From NCBI GenBank assembly GCA_963789535.1, contig CAWBKU010000003.1, positions 360,251 to 424,250 of the forward strand: a DNA stretch of 64,000 nt, read 5' to 3'. A program made the position numbers and the translations under genes. The notes below the pieces were generated by a model, which had not been told where the DNA came from, did not search any database, and saw only the letters and a list, made by a program, of their open reading frames with translations. This DNA is from CAVXHQ01 sp963789535. Its GTDB lineage: Bacteria; Pseudomonadota; Alphaproteobacteria; Rhodobacterales; Rhodobacteraceae. Positions 17,238 to 26,116 of this stretch are shown one piece after another (position 1 is the first letter of the stretch; the number at the start of each line of letters is the position of its first letter).

Positions 17238-17864
17238 ATGACCGACGCCGGCCCCACCGAGCCGCAACTCTACCTCGTGACGCCGCCGGTGTTCGAGACG
17301 GCGGATTTTGCCGACATCCTCGGCGCCTGCCTCGACGCCTGCGCGGTCGGCTGCGTCCGCCTCGCCATGGCGAGCCGCGACATGGAGGCGATCGGACGGG
17401 CTGCGGATGCGCTGCGCGAGGTCTGCCACGCGCGCGACGTGGCCTTGGTGATCGAGAGCCATCTGCGGCTGGTCGAACCCTTCGGCCTCGACGGGGTGCA
17501 CCTGACGGACGGCAGCCGGTCGGTCCGCGCGGTGCGCAAGGAACTGGGCGTCGACGCCATCCTCGGCGCGTTCTGCGGCGCCTCGCGGCATGACGCGATG
17601 ACGGCGGGAGAGCTGGGCGCCGATTACGTGAGTTTCGGGCCGGTCGGCGAGACGCCACTCGGGACGGCCGAGCGGGCGCCGCTCGACCTCTTCGAATGGT
17701 GGTCGGAGATGATCGAGGTGCCGGTCGTGGCCGAAGGCGCGCTCGACGCCGCGCTGATCGGGTCGCTGTCGCCGCTTGCCGATTTCATCGCGCTCGGTGA
17801 CGAGATCTGGTCGACCGAGGCGCCCGCCCGGACGCTCGCCTCGCTGCGCGCCGCCTTCGGCTAG
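17238..17864 (+). CDS. Thiamine-phosphate synthase-like protein
   Basis: A 208-residue TIM-barrel protein of the ThiE/TenI family, which couples the hydroxymethylpyrimidine diphosphate and thiazole phosphate halves of thiamine. Visible features are QLYLVTPP at the N terminus, DGVHLTDG, GAFCGASRHDAMTAGELGADYVSFGPV, and a late VVAEGAL. Several strict catalytic residues are altered (for example G[IV]H[LV]G is here GVHLTDG). It may therefore be a ThiE paralog rather than the main enzyme, and no other thiamine genes adjoin. It converges with olsA, sharing 4 bp. Confidence 0.72.
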   Translation: MTDAGPTEPQLYLVTPPVFETADFADILGACLDACAVGCVRLAMASRDMEAIGRAADALREVCHARDVALVIESHLRLVEPFGLDGVHLTDGSRSVRAVRKELGVDAILGAFCGASRHDAMTAGELGADYVSFGPVGETPLGTAERAPLDLFEWWSEMIEVPVVAEGALDAALIGSLSPLADFIALGDEIWSTEAPARTLASLRAAFG

Positions 17865-18700
17865 GCGAGCGCCGCGAACCCTGCCCGCACCGTCCTCTCG
17901 AGATCGGCGGCCAGCGCCTTGCGGCCCCCGGCCTGCGCCACCGTCACGGGCGGGTGATAGCGCAGCGTCGCCGTTCCCTGCGGCGCCTGCGCGAGGACCG
18001 CGAGCGCATGCGGGCCGAACGCCATGTCCCCCCACCAGCCGTAGAAACGGGGTTCGCGTCCGGGGGGGGCGGTGTAGCGGAGGCTTACCGGCTGAACGGC
18101 AAGGTCCGGCGCCGTCGCGGATCGCGCCACGAGTGCCTCGAACAGCGTCGGCTTGAACGGCAGGACGCGGGCGCCGTCGCTCGACGTGCCTTCGGCGAAC
18201 AGGACCAGCCGGTGCCCTGCCGCGAGCCGGTCCGCCACCTCGCCCACGTGCGCGCGCGCCTCGGACCGGGCGCGTCGGATGAACACCGTCCCCGTCGCCC
18301 GCGCAAGCCAGCCGATGCCCGCCCAGCCACGCACCTCGGCCTTGGACACGAAAGTGAGCGGCTGACCCGCGTTCAGCACGAAGATGTCGAGCCAGCCTGT
18401 ATGGTTGGCGACCGTCGCCCCCGCGCCCTGTGCCGCGTCTCCGATCCGCCGGACCCGCAGGCCGAGCAGTGCCAGAACGGCGCGGCAGACCGCCACCGTG
18501 ATCCATCCCGTCACCGGGCGCGCCGCGCCCGACACCCGCTCTGGCAGTCGAAGCGCCAGCGTGAGCGCAAGGCCGAGGGCAAGGACCGCCAGTATCGCCA
18601 CGCCGCGCACGATGATCCGCATCCAACCGGCGGCGTCCGGGGGCGGCACCTGAGGACGGTCGGCGGACTGCCATGTGGGCGAGGCGCGCGCCTCAGCCAT
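17861..18700 (-). CDS. olsA: Lyso-ornithine lipid O-acyltransferase (PlsC family)
   Basis: A 279-residue membrane-associated acyltransferase. After a hydrophobic segment (about 29-50) it has the PlsC motifs NHTGWLD (99-105, the HX4D catalytic pair) and FAEGTSS (168-174). It overlaps the end of an OlsB-like gene, the usual olsBA order, so it should acylate the 3-hydroxy group of lyso-ornithine lipid, yielding the phosphorus-free ornithine lipid. ATG 18700 sits inside ATGGCTGA overlapping the olsB stop; an alternative ATG at 18715 adds five residues. Confidence 0.85.
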   Translation of the reverse strand: MAEARASPTWQSADRPQVPPPDAAGWMRIIVRGVAILAVLALGLALTLALRLPERVSGAARPVTGWITVAVCRAVLALLGLRVRRIGDAAQGAGATVANHTGWLDIFVLNAGQPLTFVSKAEVRGWAGIGWLARATGTVFIRRARSEARAHVGEVADRLAAGHRLVLFAEGTSSDGARVLPFKPTLFEALVARSATAPDLAVQPVSLRYTAPPGREPRFYGWWGDMAFGPHALAVLAQAPQGTATLRYHPPVTVAQAGGRKALAADLERTVRAGFAALA

Positions 18701-19511
18701 CGGCCCTGGCGCCATAGAGCCGTGCCGCCGTCGCCGTCAGGCGGCGCACGTCGAGGACGAGGCAGACATCGGTGGTGTTGAACGCCGCATCGACGAAGAC
18801 GCCGTCGCCGATCATCCCGCCCAGCCGCAGATAGGATTTGAGGAGGGCCGGCGTGCCGCGCATCGGCGCGAGGCGGTCGGTGCCCCCTTCTGGCGCGCCG
18901 CGGATGTCCCAGCCGCCCTGCCGCGAGCGCACGCGCAGCGGCGGCGGGGCGAGATGGTCGCGGTGCAGCAGGTCGAGGGCGGCCCGGTGCCGCGCGACAT
19001 CGGTGCCGGGCAGCGAGGCGGTGCCGAACAGCAGGTCGGCGCCGCGTGCCGTCGCGACCCCGGCCAGCGCGCGCCACAGCACCACCATCGCCGACCCGCC
19101 CCGGTACTCGCGGTGCAGGCAGGTCCGCCCGACCTCGATCAGCCGCAGGCCGCTGCGGATCAGCGGCACGATGTCGAACTCGGTCTGCGCGTAATAGCCG
19201 CCCGCCGCGCGCGCCTCGGGCCCGCCGACGATGCGCGAGGTGCCGACGATCCGGTCGCCGGGCGGGCGGTGCAAATCCTCGAGGATCAGATGGCAGGCGT
19301 GGCGGTCGAACCGGTCCTGTTCGGTCCGGGCGCGGGTATCCGGGCAGGTGCCGGGTGCCGCGCCCAACTCATCCACGAAGACGCTGCGCCGCAATGCCAG
19401 CGCCGCCTGCCGGTCGGCGGGAGTGGCGGCGATCCGTGCGACGAGATCCGGCGCGGGATCGGCTCCCACGCCGCTCCGGGGTGCCACGCTGTTGCGCATC
19501 GGGCCAGTCAT
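18693..19511 (-). CDS. olsB: L-ornithine N(alpha)-acyltransferase
   Basis: A 272-residue GNAT-fold acyltransferase of the OlsB/hemolysin-like group. Characteristic segments are RQAALALRRSVFVDELGA, DRFDRHACHLILED, GTSRIVGGPEA, YYAQTEFDIVPL, EVGRTCLHREYRGG and LLKSYLRLGGMIGDGVFVDAAFNTTDVCLVL. It makes lyso-ornithine lipid from ornithine and 3-hydroxyacyl-ACP at the inner membrane. Two in-frame ATGs (19511, 19499) are possible; neither has a strong ribosome site. It is first in the olsBA pair. Confidence 0.88.
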   Translation of the reverse strand: MTGPMRNSVAPRSGVGADPAPDLVARIAATPADRQAALALRRSVFVDELGAAPGTCPDTRARTEQDRFDRHACHLILEDLHRPPGDRIVGTSRIVGGPEARAAGGYYAQTEFDIVPLIRSGLRLIEVGRTCLHREYRGGSAMVVLWRALAGVATARGADLLFGTASLPGTDVARHRAALDLLHRDHLAPPPLRVRSRQGGWDIRGAPEGGTDRLAPMRGTPALLKSYLRLGGMIGDGVFVDAAFNTTDVCLVLDVRRLTATAARLYGARADG

Positions 19512-19719
19512 GCGCGGTTTCTAGGCAGGCGGTAACGGTTTGGCAACATTGTTTGCCGATACCTCGGACTGGCGCCGCGTGGCGGACAATGAAGGGGCCG
19601 ATCCGGGCCATTTCGGACGGAACGTTGACAGCCACCGGGTCAGGCCGGACATTCTGCCGCGTCCCCAGACAATCGGGCATCGCCCGGTTTTGCATGGCCA
19701 GAAGGCCGACGAGAAGGGG

Positions 19720-19926
19720 TCAGGACATGACCGCGATCAGGCCCACGACGGCACTGTCCACGACGACCTTCCCGGCCTCGGGAAAGGTGACGGTGACGCG
19801 CCCGCCGATGCTCGACTGCACCTGTCCCGTGCCCCAGTCGGGCCGGTCCGGATGCCGCACGAGCATGCCCGGCGTCAGGAACTCGCCCATGTTGAGGCGC
19901 CCTGCGCCGCCGACCCGCTCTGTCAT
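19720..19926 (-). CDS. DUF3553 domain protein
   Basis: A 68-residue protein with the DUF3553 pattern PGMLVRHPDRPDWGTGQVQSS and VTVTFPEAGKVVVD. It is a small SH3-like beta protein of unknown function, similar to the C-terminal domain found on some UvrD helicases. It is divergent from chpT with 42 bp between starts, an arrangement I recall as common in Rhodobacterales. The 208 bp between it and olsB hold no gene I can support. Confidence 0.8.
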   Translation of the reverse strand: MTERVGGAGRLNMGEFLTPGMLVRHPDRPDWGTGQVQSSIGGRVTVTFPEAGKVVVDSAVVGLIAVMS

Positions 19927-19968
19927 GAACCCTCTCCGTCCGATATCCCGTCCCCGAAAGGTCCGCCC

Positions 19969-20565
19969 ATGAGCCGCAAACCGAACCTCGCGGCGCTCGT
20001 CGGCTCCCGGATATGCCACGACCTTATCAGCCCGCTGGGCGCGATCGGCAACGGCGTCGAACTGCTGGAGCTGACCGGCATCCCCAAGTCGCCCGAAATC
20101 GCCCTCATCGAGGAGAGCGTCGCCGCCGCCAACGCCCGGCTGCGGTTCTTTCGCATCGCCTATGGCGGCGCCACGGAGGGGCAGTCGCTGGCCCGCGCCG
20201 ACATCGCCTCGACGCTCGCCTCGGTCGCGCGGGGGGGCAGGATCAGCTATTTCTGGGAGGCCGAAGGCGATTGCGACAAGCGCATCGTGCGGGTGATCTT
20301 CCTGCTGCTGCAATGCCTCGAGCGGGCGCTGCCCTATGGCGGGGATATCGTCGTGCAGAACGAGGGCGAGGGCTGGCGCGTGCAGGCCGAGGCCGAACGG
20401 ATGAAGGTGGACGCGGCGATGTGGGCGAGCCTGACCGATGCCCGGGCGCGCCCGGTGATCGGCGCCTCGGACGTGCAGTTCGCTCTTTTGCCCGAGGCGC
20501 TGGCCGATATCGGCCGGACACTGAGCATCGAGACCGATACGACGCACATCACGATTCGTCTCTGA
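19969..20565 (+). CDS. chpT: Histidine phosphotransferase ChpT
   Basis: A 198-residue protein with an N-terminal dimerisation/phosphotransfer helix carrying the phospho-acceptor His17 in RICHDLISPLGAIGNGVELL and a degenerate GHKL-like C-terminal domain. ChpT passes phosphate from the hybrid kinase CckA to CtrA and CpdR, controlling cell cycle in Caulobacter and motility and gene-transfer-agent genes in Rhodobacterales. Length and motif fit ChpT well. No cckA or ctrA is in the window. Confidence 0.9.
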   Translation: MSRKPNLAALVGSRICHDLISPLGAIGNGVELLELTGIPKSPEIALIEESVAAANARLRFFRIAYGGATEGQSLARADIASTLASVARGGRISYFWEAEGDCDKRIVRVIFLLLQCLERALPYGGDIVVQNEGEGWRVQAEAERMKVDAAMWASLTDARARPVIGASDVQFALLPEALADIGRTLSIETDTTHITIRL

Positions 20566-20573
20566 CGCGCCGT

Positions 20574-21839
20574 TCAGGCGCGGACCGCGCCGCCGCCACG
20601 CACGAGATACTTGAAACTGGTCAGTTGCTCGGCGCCGACCGGCCCCCGCGCGTGCATCTTGCCCGTCGCGATCCCGATCTCGGCGCCCATGCCGAATTCG
20701 CCGCCGTCGGCGAACTGGGTCGAGGCGTTGTGGAGCAGGATCGCGCTGTCGAGGCGGGCAAAGAATCGCTCGGCCGTCGGCTCGCTCTCGGTGACGATGG
20801 CCTCTGTATGCTGCGAGCCATGGGTGCGGATGTGGGCGATGGCGGCGTCGACACCGTCGACCAGTTTCACGGCGATGATCATGTCGAGGAACTCGCGCCC
20901 GAAATCCTCGGGTGTGGCGCGGAGTGTGCCGGGGATCTTCGCCAGTTCCCCCTCGGCGCGCACCTCGACGCCTGCGGCCAGCAGCGCCTCGATCAGGTGG
21001 GGGCCGTGTTCGGTAAAGTATTTCCAGTCGATCAACAGACATTCGGCAGCGCCGCAGATGCCGGTGCGCCGGGTCTTGGCGTTCAGCACGATGGCCTCGG
21101 CCATGGCGCGGTCGGCGGCGCGGTCGACGTAGACGTGGCAGATCCCCTCGAGGTGGGCGAAGACCGGCACCCGCGCCTCGCGTTGGACGAGGCCGACGAG
21201 GCCGCGGCCCCCCCGCGGGACGATCACGTCGATGTGGGCGGTATCGGCCAGCATCGCGGAAACGGCGGCGCGGTCGCGGGTCGGCACGAGCTGGATCGCA
21301 TCTGCCGGCAGATTGGCCTCGCGCAGGCCCTGCACCATGCAGGCGTGCAGCGCGCGGGAGGAGTGGAAGCTCTCGGATCCGCCGCGCAGGATGACGGCGT
21401 TTCCGGCCTTGAGGCAGAGGGCGCCGGCGTCGGCGGTCACGTTGGGACGCGATTCGTAGATCACACCGACGACGCCGAGGGGGGTCCGCACCCGCTGGAT
21501 CTCGAGGCCGGTCGGCCGCGTCCATTCGGCGATCACCTGACCCACGGGATCGACCTGTTCGGCGATGGCGCGCAGGCTGTCGGCGATGGCACGGATGCGG
21601 GGGGCGGTCAGGACAAGGCGGTCCATGAGCGCGGCGCCGATGCCCTTTTCTTCGGCGTAGACCTGATCCTCGGCGTTGGCGTCGAGGATCGCGTCGGTCT
21701 GCGCCAGCACCGCGGTCGAGGCGCCGATGAGGGCGGCATATTTGCGTTCCTGGCTGGCAGTGGCGAGAACGGTCGCGGCGGCGCGCGCGCGGACGCCGAT
21801 GTCGGCCATGAGGGCGGGAATATCCGTCAGGTCTTTCAT
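20574..21839 (-). CDS. proA: Gamma-glutamyl phosphate reductase
   Basis: A 421-residue enzyme that reduces glutamyl-5-phosphate to glutamate-5-semialdehyde with NADPH in proline synthesis. The catalytic Cys lies in RRTGICGAAECLLID, and ALCLKAGNAVILRGGSES and PRGGRGLVGLVQ are standard ALDH-fold ProA segments. ATG 21839 is one base from the proB stop, so proB and proA form a transcription unit, probably led by obgE. Confidence 0.96.
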   Translation of the reverse strand: MKDLTDIPALMADIGVRARAAATVLATASQERKYAALIGASTAVLAQTDAILDANAEDQVYAEEKGIGAALMDRLVLTAPRIRAIADSLRAIAEQVDPVGQVIAEWTRPTGLEIQRVRTPLGVVGVIYESRPNVTADAGALCLKAGNAVILRGGSESFHSSRALHACMVQGLREANLPADAIQLVPTRDRAAVSAMLADTAHIDVIVPRGGRGLVGLVQREARVPVFAHLEGICHVYVDRAADRAMAEAIVLNAKTRRTGICGAAECLLIDWKYFTEHGPHLIEALLAAGVEVRAEGELAKIPGTLRATPEDFGREFLDMIIAVKLVDGVDAAIAHIRTHGSQHTEAIVTESEPTAERFFARLDSAILLHNASTQFADGGEFGMGAEIGIATGKMHARGPVGAEQLTSFKYLVRGGGAVRA

Positions 21840-21840
21840 G

Positions 21841-22947
21841 TCAGAGCACCATGTCGTCGCGATGGATGAGTTCGGTGCGCCCCTTGTAGCCGAGGATCGC
21901 GGCGATGTCAGCGCTGTGGCGCCCGGCGATGGCGCGCGCCTCGGGGGCGGCATAGCGGCTGAGGCCGGTGGCGATGCGGGCGCCGTCCGGGCCCTGCACC
22001 GTCACCGGATCGCCGCGCCGGAAGTCGCCGGTGGCGGCGGTGACGCCGGCGGGCAGCAGGCTCTTGCCCTGCGCCAGCGCGCGCACGGCGCCGGCGTCGA
22101 TGGCGATGGTCCCCTTGGACTTCATCGCCGCGATCCAGCGTTTGCGCGCGGTCTGCGGGTCCGACAGCGGCGCGAACCAGGTGCAGGCGGCGCCATTTTC
22201 CAGTTTGGCCAAGGGATTATGCGGCGATCCTAAGGTGATCGCCATCGCGCACCCCGCCTCTGTCGCGATCCGGGCGGCCAGCAGTTTGGTGATCATGCCG
22301 CCCTTGGACAGGCCCGACACCCCGTCGCCTGCCATCGCCTCGATTGCCGGGGTGATCCGTTCGACGCGGTCGAGACGGCGGGCGGAGGGGTCGAGGTTGG
22401 GGTTGGCGGTATAGAGGCCGTCGACGTCGGACAGCAGGACGAGCTGGTCCGCACCCGCCGTTACCGCCACCTGTGCGGCGAGGCGGTCGTTGTCGCCGTA
22501 GCGGATCTCGTCGGTGGCGACGGTGTCGTTCTCGTTGACGATGGGCGTCACCCCGAGGCCGAGCAGCGTCTCCATCGTCGCGCGGGCATTGAGATAGCGA
22601 CGCCGGTCGGCACTGTCCTCGAGGGTGACGAGGATTTGCCCCGTCACGATCCCGTGGCGTGCGAGGGCCGCCTCATAGGCCTGCGCCAGCCGGATCTGGC
22701 CGACGGCGGCGGCGGCCTGGCTCTGTTCGAGCGGCAGGGCGCCGCCCGGCAGGCCGAGGACGCGGCGGCCGAGCGCGATGGACCCCGACGAGACGAGGAT
22801 TACGCGCGTACCCCGCGCCCGCAGAGCCGCCACATCCTCGGCCAGCGAGGCAAGCCAGTCGGAGCGCAGCGCGCCGGTCGCGGCATCGACGAGCAGCGTA
22901 GAGCCGATCTTGACGACGAGGCAGCGGGCGTCGGCTAGGGCTGCCAT
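21841..22947 (-). CDS. proB: Glutamate 5-kinase
   Basis: A 368-residue enzyme that phosphorylates glutamate, the first and feedback-regulated step of proline synthesis. The amino-acid kinase domain (1-260) shows LVVKIGSTLLVD, LVSSGSIALGRRVLGL, NENDTVATDEIRYGDNDRLAAQVA and GGMITKLLAA. A C-terminal PUA domain (about 280-355) is present, as in long ProB proteins. Its start overlaps the obgE end by 13 bp. Confidence 0.96.
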   Translation of the reverse strand: MAALADARCLVVKIGSTLLVDAATGALRSDWLASLAEDVAALRARGTRVILVSSGSIALGRRVLGLPGGALPLEQSQAAAAVGQIRLAQAYEAALARHGIVTGQILVTLEDSADRRRYLNARATMETLLGLGVTPIVNENDTVATDEIRYGDNDRLAAQVAVTAGADQLVLLSDVDGLYTANPNLDPSARRLDRVERITPAIEAMAGDGVSGLSKGGMITKLLAARIATEAGCAMAITLGSPHNPLAKLENGAACTWFAPLSDPQTARKRWIAAMKSKGTIAIDAGAVRALAQGKSLLPAGVTAATGDFRRGDPVTVQGPDGARIATGLSRYAAPEARAIAGRHSADIAAILGYKGRTELIHRDDMVL

Positions 22948-23978
22948 GGCGCGTCTTCTTCCGCTGCGGCCTCCTTGCGGTGGCGCAACCGGTCGTCGTC
23001 GATCTGCGCGCGCAAGGCGCGCAGCACCTCGGTCACGCCTTCGCCGGTGACGCCCGACATCTGCATCACCGGGCCGCCGACCGCCTCGGCCAGCTCGCCC
23101 GCGACGAACGCCCGCTCTTCGGCGTCGAGCGTGTCGATCTTGTTCAGGACGGTGATCCGCGGCTTGTCGGCCAGATCGCCACCGTATTTCTCGAGCTCGG
23201 TGATGATGGTCTGCCAGTCGCGCGCGGGGTCGCCGCCCGAGCCGTCGACGAGGTGCAGGAGCACGGCGCAGCGCTCGACATGGCCGAGGAACAGGTCGCC
23301 GAGGCCCTCGCCCTCGGAGGCGCCCTCGATCAGGCCGGGAATGTCGGCGACGACGAATTCGACCTCGTCGACGCCGACGACGCCGAGGTTCGGGACCAGC
23401 GTGGTGAACGGATAATCGGCAACCTTGGGCCGCGCGTTCGAGGTGGCGGCGAGGAACGTCGACTTGCCCGCGTTCGGCATGCCGAGAAGGCCCGCGTCGG
23501 CGATCAGCTTCAGGCGCAGCCAGATCGTCCGTTCGACCCCCTCCTGCCCGGGATTGGCGTGGCGCGGGGCGCGGTTGGTGGACGATTTGAAATAGAGGTT
23601 GCCGAAGCCGCCGTTGCCGCCCTTTGCCAGACGGACCCGCTGGCCCACTTGCGTGATGTCGGCGATGACGGTCTCCTCGTCCTCGTCGAGGATCTCGGTG
23701 CCGACGGGCACGCGCAGGACGATGTCGTCGCCGGTCTTGCCGGTGCGCTGGCTGCCCATGCCGTGCTGGCCGGATTTGGCAAAGAAATGTTGCTGATAGC
23801 GGAAATCGATGAGGGTATTCAGGCCCTCGACACCCTCGGCCCAGACGGTGCCGCCATTGCCGCCGTCACCGCCGTCGGGGCCGCCGTATTCGATGAACTT
23901 CTCGCGCCGGAACGAGACGCAGCCCGCCCCGCCGCCGCCCGAGCGGATATAGACCTTGCACAGATCGAGGAATTTCAT
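22935..23978 (-). CDS. obgE: GTPase ObgE/CgtA
   Basis: A 347-residue Obg GTPase involved in 50S ribosome maturation and stress response. The glycine-rich Obg domain covers about 1-158 (GGGGAGCVSFRREKF, GPDGGDGGNGG). The G domain has G1 GMPNAGKST, G3 DIPGLIEGAS and G4 NKID. It lacks the optional C-terminal OCT domain. Placement near rpmA-rplU is a widely conserved gene neighbourhood, here with one GNAT gene between them. Confidence 0.96.
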   Translation of the reverse strand: MKFLDLCKVYIRSGGGGAGCVSFRREKFIEYGGPDGGDGGNGGTVWAEGVEGLNTLIDFRYQQHFFAKSGQHGMGSQRTGKTGDDIVLRVPVGTEILDEDEETVIADITQVGQRVRLAKGGNGGFGNLYFKSSTNRAPRHANPGQEGVERTIWLRLKLIADAGLLGMPNAGKSTFLAATSNARPKVADYPFTTLVPNLGVVGVDEVEFVVADIPGLIEGASEGEGLGDLFLGHVERCAVLLHLVDGSGGDPARDWQTIITELEKYGGDLADKPRITVLNKIDTLDAEERAFVAGELAEAVGGPVMQMSGVTGEGVTEVLRALRAQIDDDRLRHRKEAAAEEDAPWQP

Positions 23979-24041
23979 CGCGGGCCCCTTTGCATCCGGG
24001 TTCCCTAGTGGATTGCCGCCCCGCTCACAAGTTGCGCGATC

Positions 24042-24584
24042 CTAGTCGCCCAGCTTCATCGTGTAGGTCCAGGTCGGCAGCACCGCCTGACGCGCGAGGC
24101 AATAGGCCTCGGCGTCGCCGAGATAGTCGAAGCCGCAGTTGGTCAGCACGCGGGCCGATCCGGGCTCGTCCTGAAAGACCGCGGCAAAGAGTTGTTTCGC
24201 GCCATGAGGGTTGGCCGCGACGAGCGTGCCGACGGCCTCGGTCGCAAGGCCCGTCTTCCAGAAGGCGGGCGCCACCCAATAGCGGATTTCGGACTGCGCG
24301 CGGTCGAGGCCCGAGAGCGTGACGAGGCCCAGCACCTCGCCCAGACCGGTGGCGCCCCCGTCCATCACCCAGGTGTCCTCGGTCCGGTCGGGGAGCAACG
24401 CCCGCTCGACGAGGGCCTCGGCGGCGCCGGGCGGATAGGGGTGCGGGATGTTCAGGCTGGCATGCGCGACCCGCGCGTCCGACAGATAATGCGCAATCAG
24501 GCCCGCGTCCGAGAGGCGCGGCGGGCGCAGCGCGAAGCGGGCGGCCTGAAACGTCGGCTGGGTGGCTATCGTCGTCATCATCAT
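24042..24584 (-). CDS. GNAT family N-acetyltransferase
   Basis: A 180-residue acetyltransferase of the RimJ/RimL type: RFALRPPRLSDAGLIAHYLSD at the N terminus, EIRYWVAPAFWKTGLATEAVG for acetyl-CoA binding, and NCGFDYLGDAE near the end. ATG 24584 (first of three tandem ATGs) is preceded by GGGGAGGAAG. Substrate unknown. A GNAT gene between rpmA and obgE is frequent in Rhodobacterales as I recall. Confidence 0.85.
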   Translation of the reverse strand: MMMTTIATQPTFQAARFALRPPRLSDAGLIAHYLSDARVAHASLNIPHPYPPGAAEALVERALLPDRTEDTWVMDGGATGLGEVLGLVTLSGLDRAQSEIRYWVAPAFWKTGLATEAVGTLVAANPHGAKQLFAAVFQDEPGSARVLTNCGFDYLGDAEAYCLARQAVLPTWTYTMKLGD

Positions 24585-24656
24585 GGTCTTCCTCCCCGAA
24601 AACCGGAATGGCCCGCGCAGCGTGCGGATGCCGCAGAATTGCGATGGGGGTATGAC

Positions 24657-24678
24657 GGCACGGGATCGATTCCGTGCC
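24657..24678. other. Perfect 7-bp hairpin upstream of the GNAT gene
   Basis: GGCACGG (24657-24663) and CCGTGCC (24672-24678) flank an 8-nt loop, midway between the rpmA terminator and the GNAT start. It could be part of the GNAT leader; no T run follows. Confidence 0.35.
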
Positions 24679-24740
24679 ACCCGTCGCCTGTCCCCGCTCC
24701 CGGACCCTGTGTCCGACTCTCCAGATGGGGTCGCCGAACG

Positions 24741-24770
24741 AAAAAGGGACCGGCGGTGACGCCGATCCCC
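24741..24770 (-). terminator. Intrinsic terminator after rpmA
   Basis: On the minus strand a stem (GGGATCGGCG pairing with CGCCGGTCCC, apart from a central AT/GT mismatch) with a 4-nt loop is followed by TTTTT. It lies 27 bp after the rpmA stop and closes the rplU-rpmA operon. Confidence 0.8.
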
Positions 24771-24796
24771 CAAAATCGTGACCGAGGCATCTGCGG

Positions 24797-25066
24797 CTAT
24801 TCGGCTGCCTCGGCGACGGGCAGGACCGAAATGAACATGCGGCCCTTGAATCCCTTGTGGAATTTCACCTGGCCCTCGACGGTCGCAAAGATCGTGTGAT
24901 CCTTGCCCATGCCGACGCCGGCGCCCGGCCATTTCACGGTGCCGCGCTGGCGCATGATGATGTTGCCCGGAATGACGGCCTCGCCACCGAATTTCTTGAC
25001 GCCCAGACGCCGGCCGGCAGAGTCGCGGCCGTTGCGGGAGGAGCCGCCTGCTTTTTTATGTGCCAT
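24797..25066 (-). CDS. rpmA: 50S ribosomal protein L27
   Basis: An 89-residue L27 with the conserved start MAHKKAGGSSRNGRDS and the segment GQxIxRQRGT-like NIIMRQRGTVKWPGAGVGMGKDHT. Its flexible N terminus reaches the peptidyl-transferase centre. The last residues AEAAE are an acidic tail typical of alphaproteobacteria. It is 21 bp downstream of rplU in the conserved pair. Confidence 0.97.
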   Translation of the reverse strand: MAHKKAGGSSRNGRDSAGRRLGVKKFGGEAVIPGNIIMRQRGTVKWPGAGVGMGKDHTIFATVEGQVKFHKGFKGRMFISVLPVAEAAE

Positions 25067-25087
25067 GTCGTTTCTCCTGTTTTCCGC

Positions 25088-25831
25088 TTATTTCGCGAGG
25101 GTCTTGGCCTGCTCGATCCAGCCTTCACGCTCGATCCGGCCCTTGAAGGACAGCTTCTCGCCGAAATCCTCGACGTCGGCCTCGGTCCATGCCGCGATCT
25201 GGGCATAGGTGGTGATGCCGTGCTCGTGCAGCTTCTTCTCGAGGGCCGGTCCGACGCCGGACAGCACCTTGAGGTCGTCGCCACCCGCGGCCGCTTTCAC
25301 CGCGGGCTTTTCGGCCTTGGGCGCTGCGGCGGCCTTCGGGGCCCCGGCAGAGGCGATCTTGGCCGCGTCCGACTTCGTCTTCGTGGATTTCTTGGCGGTC
25401 TTGACGGGCGCATCGCCCTCGGCGACCTGCGCCGCGGTGCGCGGTTGCGCCATGCCGCCGTTGTTGTGCGCCAACGCCGAGGCGATGGCCGCACCGATCG
25501 CGGCCTTCACGCCCGATTTGTCCGCACCCGTGGCGAGCAGGTCGGTGACGCGGATCAGCGTCAGTTGCTGGCGGTGGCCCTTGGTGCGCTTGGACGAGTG
25601 CTTGCGGCGGCGGCGCACATAGTTGATCGTCTTGTCGCCCTTGATCTGGTCGATCACCGTCGCCTGGACGCCGGCATCCGCGACGAGGGGGGCGCCGATG
25701 GCGTCGCCGATCATCAGGATATCGTTGAACTGGATCGTCTCGCCCGCATCGGCGGCGATCTTTTCGACCCGCAGCACGTCGCCGGAGGCAACCTTGTACT
25801 GCTTGCCGCCGGTTTTCAGAACCGCAAACAT
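25088..25831 (-). CDS. rplU: 50S ribosomal protein L21 with C-terminal extension
   Basis: A 247-residue protein. Residues 1-103 are a normal L21 (MFAVLKTGGKQYKVASGDVLRVEK through NYVRRRRKHSSKRTKGHRQQLTLIRV). This is followed by an Ala/Lys-rich linker and a helix-hairpin-helix domain (about 185-247) with LKVLSGVGPALEKKLHEHGITTYAQIAAW. The extension more than doubles the usual length of about 103 residues; it is seen in other Rhodobacterales and may add rRNA or DNA binding, but no function is known. A promoter lies about 200 bp upstream. Confidence 0.95.
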   Translation of the reverse strand: MFAVLKTGGKQYKVASGDVLRVEKIAADAGETIQFNDILMIGDAIGAPLVADAGVQATVIDQIKGDKTINYVRRRRKHSSKRTKGHRQQLTLIRVTDLLATGADKSGVKAAIGAAIASALAHNNGGMAQPRTAAQVAEGDAPVKTAKKSTKTKSDAAKIASAGAPKAAAAPKAEKPAVKAAAGGDDLKVLSGVGPALEKKLHEHGITTYAQIAAWTEADVEDFGEKLSFKGRIEREGWIEQAKTLAK

Positions 25832-26030
25832 CTCTTCATTCCTGTCTCTGCCGCGCCCGACCGGTTCCCCCGCCTCTGGGAGGTATTCGCGGCCCGGACC
25901 CCGGACCACCGTCGAACAGCGCGCCCCCGTGCGGGAGCGATCGTTGAAAATCAGCAGGATGCCAGCCACTTGTCCGGCCGTTTCGGCAATGCCCCGCGCA
26001 TCCGCGACAAGTCTCTTGCCGGGATGGCGG

Positions 26031-26059
26031 CTTATCTGCGCAAGCTTGGGCCAAGTCAA
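26031..26059 (-). promoter_or_regulatory. Sigma-70 type promoter of rplU-rpmA
   Basis: On the minus strand, TTGACT (26054-26059) and GATAAG (26031-26036) are separated by exactly 17 bp. The roughly 200-bp leader to the rplU ATG contains no ORF of note and could hold autoregulatory structure. Confidence 0.6.
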
Positions 26060-26116
26060 GTCGGTTCGCCGCCCCGCCGGGCGCCCCATTTCCGCCAACC
26101 CCGAGGATGCCACCAC

